Source: Bacillota bacterium (GTDB taxonomy: Bacteria > Bacillota > Clostridia > Lachnospirales > Lachnospiraceae). Taken from it: a stretch of DNA of 64,000 nt. Location of the stretch: assembly GCA_023415595.1 (NCBI GenBank), contig JAEZJW010000106.1:1-64000 (forward strand), given 5' to 3'. Shown here in pieces: positions 47,587 through 56,250 of the stretch; the stretch's first letter is position 1, and every line of letters begins with the position of its first letter. Under the pieces are notes generated by a model, which searched no databases, was not told where the DNA came from, and saw only the letters and a list, made by a program, of their open reading frames with translations. Made by a program: the position numbers and the translations under genes.

Positions 47587-47615
47587 TTGACATGACCATT
47601 GTATTCCTGTAAGAT
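47587..47615 (+). promoter_or_regulatory. Promoter of the CNNM/CorC gene
   Basis: TTGACA (47587-47592), 17-base spacer and TAAGAT (47610-47615), about 50 bases before the start. The rest of 47276-47667 (392 bp) is AT-rich with no other recognisable feature. Confidence 0.6.
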
Positions 47616-47667
47616 TATTGATATATTTTGACTTAACGTATGATTGAAATCTTTAGGAGATGATTAA

Positions 47668-48948
47668 TTGGATCCCAGTGATGCCGTGCAACCGATAATA
47701 TTGTTTCTGCTTTTATTAGCTTCTGCCTTTTTCTCAGGATCAGAAACTGCCTTAACCACCGTGAACAAGCTCCGTATGCGTACCCTTGCGGACGATGATG
47801 TACGGGGAGCCAGGACAGTACTTAAGCTGATTGACGATCCGGGAAAGATGCTTAGCGCCATATTGATCGGTAATAACATCGTTAATATATCTGCTTCTGC
47901 TATCGCGACTACGATGGCAATTAAGTTTTGGAGCAACGAATGGATCGGACTCGTGACCGGTGTCCTTACGTTGCTGATCCTTATCTTCGGAGAGATCACA
48001 CCGAAATCTATCTCTACGATCTATGCTGAGAAGATTTCCTTAAGAGTAGCCGGAATTATTTATCTCATTACCAGACTTCTGACCCCTGTGATCTTCATCA
48101 TAAACAAGCTGTGTATCGGACTGATGCTGTTATTCCGGGTTGACCCGAAGGCTAAGACAACAGCCATTACAGAGAATGAGCTCCGTACGATTCTGGATTT
48201 TTCCCATGAGGAGGGTGTCATCGAGAGCGAAGAACGCCGGATGATTACTAATGTGGTGGATTTCGGTGATTCCTTAGCTAAGGACGTCATGGTGCCCCGG
48301 ATCGATATGGCTTTTGCCAGCGCTGACCTTACCTATGAGGAGCTGGTTCAGTCCTTTGCAGAGGATAAGTACACCAGAATGCCTGTTTATTCAGAAACCA
48401 GGGATAATGTCATCGGAATCGTAAACCTCAAGGATGTGTTCTTCTATAACGGAGATAAAGAGGATTTTCATATTACCGATATCATGCGTGATCCTTACTT
48501 CACCTTCGAATTCAAGAAAACCTCCGAGCTTCTGATTGAGATGAGGCGCAATTCCATCTCGCTGGCCATCGTGCTGGATGAGTATGGCGCTACCGCAGGA
48601 TTAATCACCATTGAGGATCTTCTGGAGGAAATCGTCGGTGAGATCAGAGATGAATACGATGATGATGAGGAAGACAGTATCCAGGCTGTGTCCGATCATG
48701 AATTTATCGTGGATGGTAATACGAAGCTGGATGACCTCAATGAAGCACTCGGCCTTGATTTAGAATCCGATGATTACGACTCCATCGCAGGCCATATCAT
48801 TTATCATCTGGACCATCTTCCCGAGGAGGGTGAGGCCGTAACTGATCAGGATGCGGTGTTTACAGTAGCAGCCGTGGATAAGAACCGAATCGATAAGGTC
48901 CATATCCTTATGAAGACTGCCGATGATGATAAGAAAGCGGATGAATAA
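47668..48948 (+). CDS. CNNM/CorC-family membrane transporter (hemolysin C-like)
   Basis: 426 residues from TTG 47668, eight bases after AGGAG. The N-terminal CNNM (DUF21) membrane domain begins with FSGSETALTTVNKLRMRTLA. Two CBS domains follow (VMVPRIDMAFA, FAEDKYTRMPVYSE and later LDEYGATAGLITIEDLLEE), and a CorC_HlyC C-terminal domain. Members move Mg2+ or other divalent cations. No true haemolysin activity is implied. Confidence 0.93.
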   Translation: MDPSDAVQPIILFLLLLASAFFSGSETALTTVNKLRMRTLADDDVRGARTVLKLIDDPGKMLSAILIGNNIVNISASAIATTMAIKFWSNEWIGLVTGVLTLLILIFGEITPKSISTIYAEKISLRVAGIIYLITRLLTPVIFIINKLCIGLMLLFRVDPKAKTTAITENELRTILDFSHEEGVIESEERRMITNVVDFGDSLAKDVMVPRIDMAFASADLTYEELVQSFAEDKYTRMPVYSETRDNVIGIVNLKDVFFYNGDKEDFHITDIMRDPYFTFEFKKTSELLIEMRRNSISLAIVLDEYGATAGLITIEDLLEEIVGEIRDEYDDDEEDSIQAVSDHEFIVDGNTKLDDLNEALGLDLESDDYDSIAGHIIYHLDHLPEEGEAVTDQDAVFTVAAVDKNRIDKVHILMKTADDDKKADE

Positions 48949-48986
48949 TCATAGCCTTTCGGTTAAAAATAATGATATAGTATAGC

Positions 48987-49016
48987 AAGCCCTGCCTTTA
49001 GAAAGACAGGGCTTTA
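48987..49016 (+). terminator. Terminator after the CNNM/CorC gene
   Basis: AAGCCCTG pairs with CAGGGCTTT around CCTTTAGAAAGA, just after the gene. Confidence 0.8.
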
Positions 49017-49110
49017 GTATTCTGGTAGCTAATTGTCTGATGTCATCAATTCTAATCATAAAGTTCTACAGTATGAAATAAAATTTCTTTGTAAAAAGGA
49101 TAAAAATAGA

Positions 49111-49163
49111 TTGACAAATCAGCATAAATTGTATACAATCTAAATATATCAATTGTATAAAAT
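49111..49163 (+). promoter_or_regulatory. Promoter and overlapping palindromic operator of the glutathione peroxidase gene
   Basis: TTGACA (49111-49116), 17-base spacer and TACAAT (49134-49139) form a strong sigma-A promoter. The perfect palindrome ATTGTATACAAT (49128-49139) overlaps the -10 box. A related copy, ATTGTATAAAAT, lies at 49152-49163, 24 bases downstream. This is where a peroxide or OhrR/MarR-type repressor would act; the regulator is not identified. Confidence 0.6.
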
Positions 49164-49227
49164 TTATTTGTATATGATCTATATAGCGATAGATGCTAAG
49201 ATAATAATATAATAGGAGGAAGCAAAT

Positions 49228-49773
49228 ATGAAAGTTTATGATTTTAAAGTGAAGGATCGGAATGGAAAGGAAGTCAGCCTGGCTGACTACGAAGGGAAAG
49301 TATTATTGATTATTAACTCCGCCACTGCCTGCGGATTCACACCCCAATATGAGGTCTTGAAGAAATTATACGATGATTATGCCGGACAGGGCTTAGAAAT
49401 CCTTGATTTCCCCTGTAATCAGTTCCATAACCAGGCTCCGGGGACCGATGATGAGATCCACAGTTTCTGTGAGACCAAATTCGGCGTGAAGTTCCCCATC
49501 TTCTCCAAGCTTGAAGTGAATGGTGAGAACGCTCATCCCCTGTACAAGTACCTAACCGGTCAGAAAGGTTTCTCCGGTTTTAATCCTGAGCACCCTCTGG
49601 CATCAAAACTGGATGAGATACTTTCCAAGGAGGTTCCGGACTACAAGAATACCTCAGATATCAAGTGGAACTTCACGAAGTTCTTAATTGATAAGAATGG
49701 GAATGTCGTAGAACGGTTCGAGCCAACCGTGGACTTAAATGTCGTGGAGAGCAGGGTAAAAGAATTACTATAA
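49228..49773 (+). CDS. Glutathione peroxidase family protein (thiol peroxidase type)
   Basis: 181 residues. The active site is a Cys, not selenocysteine (NSATACGFTPQY), with the conserved FPCNQFHNQAPG block (Gln) and the Trp in IKWNFTKFLI. Bacterial members use thioredoxin more often than glutathione to reduce hydroperoxides. A ribosome site AGGAGG precedes ATG. The promoter overlaps a palindrome, consistent with oxidant-responsive control. Confidence 0.93.
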   Translation: MKVYDFKVKDRNGKEVSLADYEGKVLLIINSATACGFTPQYEVLKKLYDDYAGQGLEILDFPCNQFHNQAPGTDDEIHSFCETKFGVKFPIFSKLEVNGENAHPLYKYLTGQKGFSGFNPEHPLASKLDEILSKEVPDYKNTSDIKWNFTKFLIDKNGNVVERFEPTVDLNVVESRVKELL

Positions 49774-49788
49774 ATTCCTGAAACCACT

Positions 49789-49849
49789 CGGGATTAAGGC
49801 AATGGTGCCTAATCCCGTTTGAATATAAAGAGCGCCTTAGGGCGCTCTT
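49789..49849 (+). terminator. Two successive hairpins after the glutathione peroxidase gene
   Basis: CGGGATTAAGGC...GCCTAATCCCG followed by TTTG (49789-49820), then AAGAGCGCC...GGCGCTCTT followed by ATTTG (49828-49849). Confidence 0.8.
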
Positions 49850-49914
49850 ATTTGTTGTTCTCTTATTCATGAATTTAGCATGGATAATTCCCATACAGGC
49901 ATTATTTCTTATGA

Positions 49915-50355
49915 CTAATCCAGCTTCTCGAGTATCTCCTGATACAGGGCTTCTGTTCTGGCCCTGTCCTTATAATTAATGATAACATAGAAATCATTCA
50001 CCTTAATATACAGATAGGGGCCTTCCTCTGAAGTAAGGTATAATCTGCATAGACCCAAATCCTCCAGCTTAAAATCCCCCTTCTTCACTTCCCTTATTGC
50101 TGCCCCTCTGGTCTTCTCCAGGATCTCAGGTAAGGTATCCTTAAGCTCTACGGAGGATACTGAACTCAGTTCATAGATTCCGTTGTGCATGCCCATGACT
50201 TCAACGGTTGTGTCGGTTACAACAATCTCTGTATCCACCTTAAAATTCTTATTCATATAGATAAAATACACCGCTGCAGCTATTATAACGGCACTCCCGA
50301 TCAACACTGCTGCTATAATGGAATTCTTCTTTCTCTTCTGTCCTCCGGCTCTCAT
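49915..50355 (-). CDS. Membrane-anchored protein with PH-like domain
   Basis: 146 residues from ATG 50355, which follows GGAGGGG; a GTG four codons earlier contains that ribosome site. A short basic start is followed by one helix (IIAAVLIGSAVIIAAAVYFIY) and a domain of about 110 residues. Its pattern (VTDTTVEVMGMHNGIYELSS, then LPEILEKTRGA, VNDFYVIINYKD) resembles bacterial PH-type (DUF3784-like) domains. Function unknown. Confidence 0.65.
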   Translation of the reverse strand: MRAGGQKRKKNSIIAAVLIGSAVIIAAAVYFIYMNKNFKVDTEIVVTDTTVEVMGMHNGIYELSSVSSVELKDTLPEILEKTRGAAIREVKKGDFKLEDLGLCRLYLTSEEGPYLYIKVNDFYVIINYKDRARTEALYQEILEKLD

Positions 50356-50416
50356 AGTCCCCTCCACGATAATCCATTAAAACCTATCCCAATCATAACA
50401 GAGGGTAATCATTAGT

Positions 50417-50488
50417 TCAAGTGTTTAGGTGGATATCTTCAAATGAGTTCCAATCAACTGTACAAAATGGTACGTCTTTGTTTACCAT
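50417..50488 (-). CDS. Possible 23-residue protein with strong ribosome site
   Basis: ATG at 50488 is preceded by AGGGAGGAAATTTC. The frame runs 23 codons (MVNKDVPFCTVDWNSFEDIH and three more) to TGA. It sits alone after the end of the large export operon. It may be a small protein or the remnant of a longer gene. Nothing else is seen in 50368-50549. Confidence 0.35.
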   Translation of the reverse strand: MVNKDVPFCTVDWNSFEDIHLNT

Positions 50489-50549
50489 GAAATTTCCTCC
50501 CTATTAAATAAAGATATCTATATCTATGGAACAAAACTATAAATTACGC

Positions 50550-52391
50550 CTAATTAATGATGTAGGTTACATAATCGTCGCGGACAGATTTATTACTATG
50601 GCAAACCATAAAGTCACCTTTTTCAAATTCAAATATCGTGGATGGATCTCGTCTTCCATTGTCGCTTACCTTTCCACTTACCGCGCCTTCCATATCCCAC
50701 ATGGAGCAATATCCATTGGATGCATTGGCTATATTGAGGTAGCTCAGGTTCTTTGAACTTCCCCTGGTTGTATAGATATCAAAATTAATAATCAGGTACC
50801 CACCGGTTAGCCAGAATGACTCATGACTGGACACACCATACTTAGCAGCATATCCGTATACGTCAAAGCCTTTTTCTACAATTTTTATTTCTGCCGGCAA
50901 AAAATACTCCGCATAATAGGTCTGCATTCGGTTTACGATGTCTGTATCCGTGATGCCGGCCGATTGGATCTTCTCATATTGATCACCGGCTTTTAGATTC
51001 AGAAGATAATCTGTATTCACATAGGTCATTAGTGGCGAGCCCATTCTGATCGTAGCGTAAGTGAACAGATCTCCTTTCTGCCATCCATACTTACCCACAT
51101 CTATTTTCTTAATATCCGCCATCATCTTCAGCTGCTTATCCGGAATAGCCAGATACTGATCACCGCACCGGTACTTTTTGATGTTGGTCTGGTCTAATGA
51201 ACTCCCTACCTTAACAAGGGTATGGCTTTTATTATTGAAGTACTCGTTATAGTAAACATCAACCTCGCGCCTGTTTTTTCCCTTAGCATCCACAAAATAA
51301 AATCTCGGCTTTATGATAACACTGTCCCCGGAGGAAAAGGCATTTCCTATTGTGTTTACTTTAAATTTCACCGCATAGCCCGTCTTAAGTACCCCAACAT
51401 TATCAATTTTCGGGTGTGAGCCGTTCACTAACGGAATCGTAAATCTCTCGCACCTGCCTGTTACATTGCCGTACTGGTCATTAAGTCCAACAGCATAGTC
51501 GTAAGCATATCCTTCATTATATTTTGCACTCTTGATACCGCTTGGATAACCTTCATTCAATTTGAGCCTTGCTGAGTCCGTCTTTACCCTAAATACGGTC
51601 TCCCAGGTCGGGTAATCAGTAACATCATAAAGAGTAAGACCGTATATTCTGCCGGAAACTTGTACCCTGACCGTATCTGTTGCCACATAATTTGACCGGT
51701 TTATATTTGCATAAACCTGAGTCTTTGAAAGCTGGTCCTCCGTGTTCACACCATTTACCGCAACCGTCCGGAAATCAACAGTATAAATCCCCTCATCCAC
51801 CCACATAGGAAGATAAAAGGTCGGCGTGCTATGTCCAAATCTCATCCAAGTGTTTTTTGTAATATACTCATCCTTACCCGATGAATTCCGATAGAAAACA
51901 TCAAACGGGAATTTCACCTCATTACGGTAAATGTTATTATACTTGGCTATATACGATACCGTATTGTCTCGTATCCCCCAAGCAAAATCCCTGGTTAAGT
52001 AACCGGAGCTGTATAAATGTTCACCGTAATTACTAATATCAACCGTAAAGTCAGAAAGATTACTGTCCGGATCTAAAACCAGCTGAACACAATCCCTATC
52101 TACATCAAGAACCTGCACATAAGGATCATTGCTCGTGATATCGGTCGCCGTATTTGCTGTCGTAATACTGGCATCACAGATGACAGGAGTATGTACAGTA
52201 ACAGAATTAAGTCCCTGTATCTGAAAACTCTTCGAACCGCCCATCGAGTTAACTGCGGAGGGATGGTTTTTATATATTAAGGTTCCTGAAGACGGGTACA
52301 CATCATTTAAAAGAGTTGCCTCAATAACCTGATCCGGCCGGTAAAAAACATCCCTGCCTGACAGTCCAACATCATCATTCAATGCCATCAT
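50550..52391 (-). CDS. Large secreted protein, C-terminal part (after in-frame TGA)
   Basis: Continues the frame of the upstream 665-residue part: after TGA at 52428-52430 the same frame reads GTYTKEAPSLTN and then MM, and runs 613 more residues. The part from ATG 52391 has no signal peptide and no ribosome site, which supports one original gene of about 1290 residues. It is rich in beta-strand, Tyr and Asn, with no motif I can name. It is the last gene of the export operon. Confidence 0.75.
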   Translation of the reverse strand: MMALNDDVGLSGRDVFYRPDQVIEATLLNDVYPSSGTLIYKNHPSAVNSMGGSKSFQIQGLNSVTVHTPVICDASITTANTATDITSNDPYVQVLDVDRDCVQLVLDPDSNLSDFTVDISNYGEHLYSSGYLTRDFAWGIRDNTVSYIAKYNNIYRNEVKFPFDVFYRNSSGKDEYITKNTWMRFGHSTPTFYLPMWVDEGIYTVDFRTVAVNGVNTEDQLSKTQVYANINRSNYVATDTVRVQVSGRIYGLTLYDVTDYPTWETVFRVKTDSARLKLNEGYPSGIKSAKYNEGYAYDYAVGLNDQYGNVTGRCERFTIPLVNGSHPKIDNVGVLKTGYAVKFKVNTIGNAFSSGDSVIIKPRFYFVDAKGKNRREVDVYYNEYFNNKSHTLVKVGSSLDQTNIKKYRCGDQYLAIPDKQLKMMADIKKIDVGKYGWQKGDLFTYATIRMGSPLMTYVNTDYLLNLKAGDQYEKIQSAGITDTDIVNRMQTYYAEYFLPAEIKIVEKGFDVYGYAAKYGVSSHESFWLTGGYLIINFDIYTTRGSSKNLSYLNIANASNGYCSMWDMEGAVSGKVSDNGRRDPSTIFEFEKGDFMVCHSNKSVRDDYVTYIIN

Positions 52392-52427
52392 ATTGGTTAG
52401 AGAAGGAGCTTCCTTCGTATAAGTTCC

Positions 52428-54425
52428 TCAATCCAGGACAGCCGCACCACCAAAGGAGAGATAATCATTAATGACCTTTATCTCTTCCGTCATTGTATTT
52501 GCCTCATAGGTGAAGTCTTGAGCCGGTATCGTAGGCTTCACTCCTTCTTCAGAGAGTTCCTCCGGCGCAAGCATGATGATGAAGCCGGAAGCTGTCTGCG
52601 GTGGATCAATGATATGGTTGTTCTCATTCCCCCGATGATTAATTGAAACGGACGGCGGAGAATAATGTCGGTAATCCGGATACATGGTACAGGACCCTCC
52701 TGGGAGCGCCTTATTATATATGACTGCTCTGTCAAGGGTATAATAATTAAACTGAGTAATCTCCCAGTAAGCACAAGCCCTCTTTACTGATATTGTCTGT
52801 GTAACCGGTACCGTTTCCGTTATTGTCTTCGTATCATCCTTCGCATCAGTCCAGGTAAGACTATAATTCTTCTGCACAGTGACCGAATAGGTCCTCTCAA
52901 CCACCCTTTTCGTAAAGGCATAGGAAAGATTATATTCCGTTCCCCGCACCTGAGTATATAAGCTTTCCGTGGTCGGTATTCCCTGGAGTACATTGAAACG
53001 CTCCTGTCCACGTAGATCTGCTCTTATCTCTCCCACATTGGAGAAGTTACTTAAGGGTTTATTCTCATAACCTCCCTCTGGATACTCATATGGAGGAGGG
53101 GTAGGTTTAGGGGTAGGGGCGGCAAACTCGTCTGTGTAATGTAAATATATATTTATGCCGCCTTTAGCTACGATAACACTTGTACCTAGAATCGTATTCT
53201 TCGTTGTCCCATTTACACCAACAGACATGCTTGTCACCCCGTCAAGAGATGTGCCTGCTTTTATCGCAGTAATATTAAAGCCAATCAACTCATATTTATC
53301 ATAAGTTTTTGATAGCTCCGTTTCACATTTTGTATGCATATCACTAATACTGATTTTATCTCCTACAGAACCCTCCACGTCTGCAACATACTTACTTTTA
53401 CCACCGTTATACGTATAGTATAATTTGTTGGTTATAGTTCCCACCTCAATGACTTTATCATAAACAATGTGAACCTCAAGTCCTCCCAGCGGAACCTTCG
53501 TCTTACCACTCGCTGCTATAACCGTATTATATATATAATCCTCACTTCCTTTAATATTTCTTGCTCCCGCTATTTCGCCTCCAGATCTCTTTTTTATATA
53601 ATAGCCAGTCAAACCATATTCTTTTCCGGATGGGCTTTTACTGGTCTTTTCTACTGCATTCGCAAATTTAACTGTTGCATTAATATATTCGTCACCAAGC
53701 TGCCTAATATATTCCGGATTGCTATCCGGATAATCATAGTAGAGATAATTATGCTGTTTACCAGGTGCAAAGGTTATTTCGCAATTGTAATATTTCTCAA
53801 AACCCCTTAAGCTATCTGTTCCCCACTCCTCAGCATTCATCATCTCCTGCCAGGTGGTAATGCCGCCATTTTTACCTTTTCTGATTGTTTTAGAGCCATC
53901 ATCATTTAAGTAATATGATTGAAATATTGCATTCAGATATATTTTCTTCCCCTTGGTGATACTACGAAGTTTATAACCTACCTCACGATTAACTTCTTCT
54001 GCTTTAAATGTGAATCTTGTTGTTGTATATCCTTGAGCATCTGTACCCAGATCTTCTTTTCTGTCTTCAGTAATTGGTATTATCCCTATATTCTGTGTCG
54101 CAGCCGGACCAGAATAACCCTTTGTATAAACTATATTATTTTGGTAACTCTCACTTACACCAAATCCTATCGTCTGATACCTTATTCTTGTGCCGGAACT
54201 TGCCGCCTTACTTCTCGCCACTATTACAATATCACCATTTGACATGGTAACCTTCATATTCTCTATATCTACCGATGATTCAGAATCGTTAACAACATCC
54301 CACTCTTCTTCTGCAGCAATAGCAACACAAAACAAATCACTTGAATAAGTCATTATTATTAGTGCCAGTATTGCTACTGGCACTAATAATCTTTTCATAA
54401 AACTTAAACTGGCGTTTCCTGTCAT
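52428..54425 (-). CDS. Large secreted protein, N-terminal part (ends at in-frame TGA)
   Basis: 665 residues. The ATG (TAATG overlap with the previous gene, GGGGAA upstream) is followed by a signal peptide (KRLLVPVAILALIIMTYSS). Much of the protein is beta-rich and Tyr/Thr-rich, with a proline stretch (PTPKPTPPPYEYPEGG) near residue 450. It ends at YLSFGGAAVLD before a TGA; the frame continues unbroken in the next entry. Large exported proteins of this type occur in Clostridia, but I do not recognise a named family with certainty. Confidence 0.75.
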   Translation of the reverse strand: MTGNASLSFMKRLLVPVAILALIIMTYSSDLFCVAIAAEEEWDVVNDSESSVDIENMKVTMSNGDIVIVARSKAASSGTRIRYQTIGFGVSESYQNNIVYTKGYSGPAATQNIGIIPITEDRKEDLGTDAQGYTTTRFTFKAEEVNREVGYKLRSITKGKKIYLNAIFQSYYLNDDGSKTIRKGKNGGITTWQEMMNAEEWGTDSLRGFEKYYNCEITFAPGKQHNYLYYDYPDSNPEYIRQLGDEYINATVKFANAVEKTSKSPSGKEYGLTGYYIKKRSGGEIAGARNIKGSEDYIYNTVIAASGKTKVPLGGLEVHIVYDKVIEVGTITNKLYYTYNGGKSKYVADVEGSVGDKISISDMHTKCETELSKTYDKYELIGFNITAIKAGTSLDGVTSMSVGVNGTTKNTILGTSVIVAKGGINIYLHYTDEFAAPTPKPTPPPYEYPEGGYENKPLSNFSNVGEIRADLRGQERFNVLQGIPTTESLYTQVRGTEYNLSYAFTKRVVERTYSVTVQKNYSLTWTDAKDDTKTITETVPVTQTISVKRACAYWEITQFNYYTLDRAVIYNKALPGGSCTMYPDYRHYSPPSVSINHRGNENNHIIDPPQTASGFIIMLAPEELSEEGVKPTIPAQDFTYEANTMTEEIKVINDYLSFGGAAVLD

Positions 54426-54427
54426 TA

Positions 54428-56053
54428 CTAATTCCCCTGTTTCTTTCCTTTATAAACAGCATCACTTATTCCGACCCACGAATCAACACCAAACTCCATA
54501 TACGACTGGTCATTAATATTACTGCCGCTAATCATAATATCATAATATCCATAGGTCCATACACCACTATTAATTCCGACCAAATATGTTGAAGCCATAT
54601 CACCAAATATCAGGTCGTAATCCTCATCAACCTTGACTGTATCAGCCGTCACTCGATACTTTACATATGCTCTTACATAGAAATTCGTAGTGTAACGATA
54701 TAAAGTAGATGGCTCAACAGAAATTAATTGATTCTCAACTATAACATGATTCTTCTTCATTACATCTACATATCTATAAATATCTTCATAGATACTGGTT
54801 CCTCCAAACGGTACATAGGAATCTGCTAATTTATCAATCCATTCTTGATTAATTGTTCTGTAATCAACCTTAAAAACACATTCTAAATATTGATTAGCCT
54901 TCTCCATAATTGTATCAAAATACTCATATGGCTTCATTCCTAATGACAGGCGCCGTTCATATCTCTTAATTAAGCCCTCGTTTCCAAGTGCTATCGGATG
55001 ATCGTATTCGCTCTTGTCCATAGTACCATCTTTATATTTGTTCATCCATGCATAACTATATTTCATTTCATAAAAATCATTCGGAAAACATTCTAAGATG
55101 TACGGGAACTCAGAGTGATTCTTAGGAAGGTTTGTAGTACGGATCAATTGCCCGTCAGGACTAATTCTGGCCCTACTGTACTGATCAAGAACCAAAGCCA
55201 CTACCCCTTTTGCACCAGAAGCAGTTATTTTTTTACTTCCACGGAACTCCCTGTTCTGGACATACACTCCATTACTGTAGCCCTTAATGATACCCTTGGC
55301 TACAATTTCTGCAACATCTTGTCGTTTACTCTTTGTGATCTTCTTCAAATCACTGATCCTTAAATCGTAAACGGCTTTTACCCTCCTGTCTCCATCAATA
55401 ATCTTCTTCCATGCTTGGATAAGGTAATCGTTATCGTTAAAAGGTTCGATAGCGATCTCATTATATGGATTAGGTGAAGGATGTCCCAACATGATATACT
55501 GGCCTCTAATGCTATCATCTTCATTAAACACATCCTCATACCGAGCCCTTAGACCTTTCTCAAATTTGAAGTAGGGATCAAGTATAGGATTTAGAACCTC
55601 ATTTAGAAATGTTGAAGCCTTATATGATACGAAGGTTTCACCCTCAGGATACAAATCTCCTTTCGTATTATAAAAAAGCTTACCCTGAAAATACTCACAC
55701 CCCTTCAGAAACTCATATACCCCATCCGAGAACCCATAATGTGCTCCATAGATATACTCGTCCGCTCTGTTTGCCAGTACCGCACAATCAGTCCTTGTAA
55801 GGTAGGAGGAATAATCCTGAAAGTCTCCCTCGCTCAAAATTCCGGCTTTCATAGCAGCATCTAGATAGGGGGTTTGTGAAGTTTGGTCTACCGGTAACTT
55901 CATCTCAGTAACCAGATACTCAATGAAGTTCCCTACCGTTATGTATTTACTTGATGCAGATGCCACTTGCGTCGGTGCTATCGCCGGTATAGCTGCTATA
56001 CCAAGAACTATTGTCAGAAATAGAGTTATCACTCTTCTTAAGCTTCTTCTCAT
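54428..56053 (-). CDS. Secreted SLH-like protein
   Basis: 541 residues. A signal peptide (VITLFLTIVLGIAAIPAIAP) is cut near VASASS. Two regions have the pattern of S-layer homology domains, binding the cell wall: residues about 40-105 (LDAAMKAGILSEGDFQDYSS, then LTRTDCAVLANRA) and about 240-285 (VAEIVAKGIIKGYSNGVYVQ, then ITASGAKGVVALVL). The rest is beta-rich. The ribosome site GGGGGAAAG precedes ATG. It overlaps the next gene by sharing TAATG, so the two are translationally coupled. A promoter lies upstream. Confidence 0.7.
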   Translation of the reverse strand: MRRSLRRVITLFLTIVLGIAAIPAIAPTQVASASSKYITVGNFIEYLVTEMKLPVDQTSQTPYLDAAMKAGILSEGDFQDYSSYLTRTDCAVLANRADEYIYGAHYGFSDGVYEFLKGCEYFQGKLFYNTKGDLYPEGETFVSYKASTFLNEVLNPILDPYFKFEKGLRARYEDVFNEDDSIRGQYIMLGHPSPNPYNEIAIEPFNDNDYLIQAWKKIIDGDRRVKAVYDLRISDLKKITKSKRQDVAEIVAKGIIKGYSNGVYVQNREFRGSKKITASGAKGVVALVLDQYSRARISPDGQLIRTTNLPKNHSEFPYILECFPNDFYEMKYSYAWMNKYKDGTMDKSEYDHPIALGNEGLIKRYERRLSLGMKPYEYFDTIMEKANQYLECVFKVDYRTINQEWIDKLADSYVPFGGTSIYEDIYRYVDVMKKNHVIVENQLISVEPSTLYRYTTNFYVRAYVKYRVTADTVKVDEDYDLIFGDMASTYLVGINSGVWTYGYYDIMISGSNINDQSYMEFGVDSWVGISDAVYKGKKQGN

Positions 56054-56103
56054 ATTCTTTCCCCCTTAAAGATACTGGCTTCCATAGATTTCCTTATACT
56101 TTC

Positions 56104-56133
56104 ATCATATTATTAAGCAATTGGGGATGTCAA
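56104..56133 (-). promoter_or_regulatory. Internal promoter before the SLH-like gene
   Basis: On the minus strand TTGACA (plus 56128-56133), an 18-base spacer and TATGAT (plus 56104-56109), about 50 bases before the start at 56053. It sits in a 197-bp gap, the only sizeable gap in the operon. Confidence 0.6.
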
Positions 56134-56250
56134 CCACTTTTTGATGATTTTTGTAAATTTATATCCTTTTTTCACACAGTTACTTTTTAAGATTAATAAG
56201 TGGACTTTAATAAAACCTTAGGTAGTAAAGCTTCTATAATACATATCACC

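Noticed and set aside
52428..52430. Selenocysteine or Trp reading of TGA in the secreted giant
   Set aside because: TGA is a normal stop elsewhere (potC, the GHKL kinase), and I see no SECIS-like hairpin right after this TGA.
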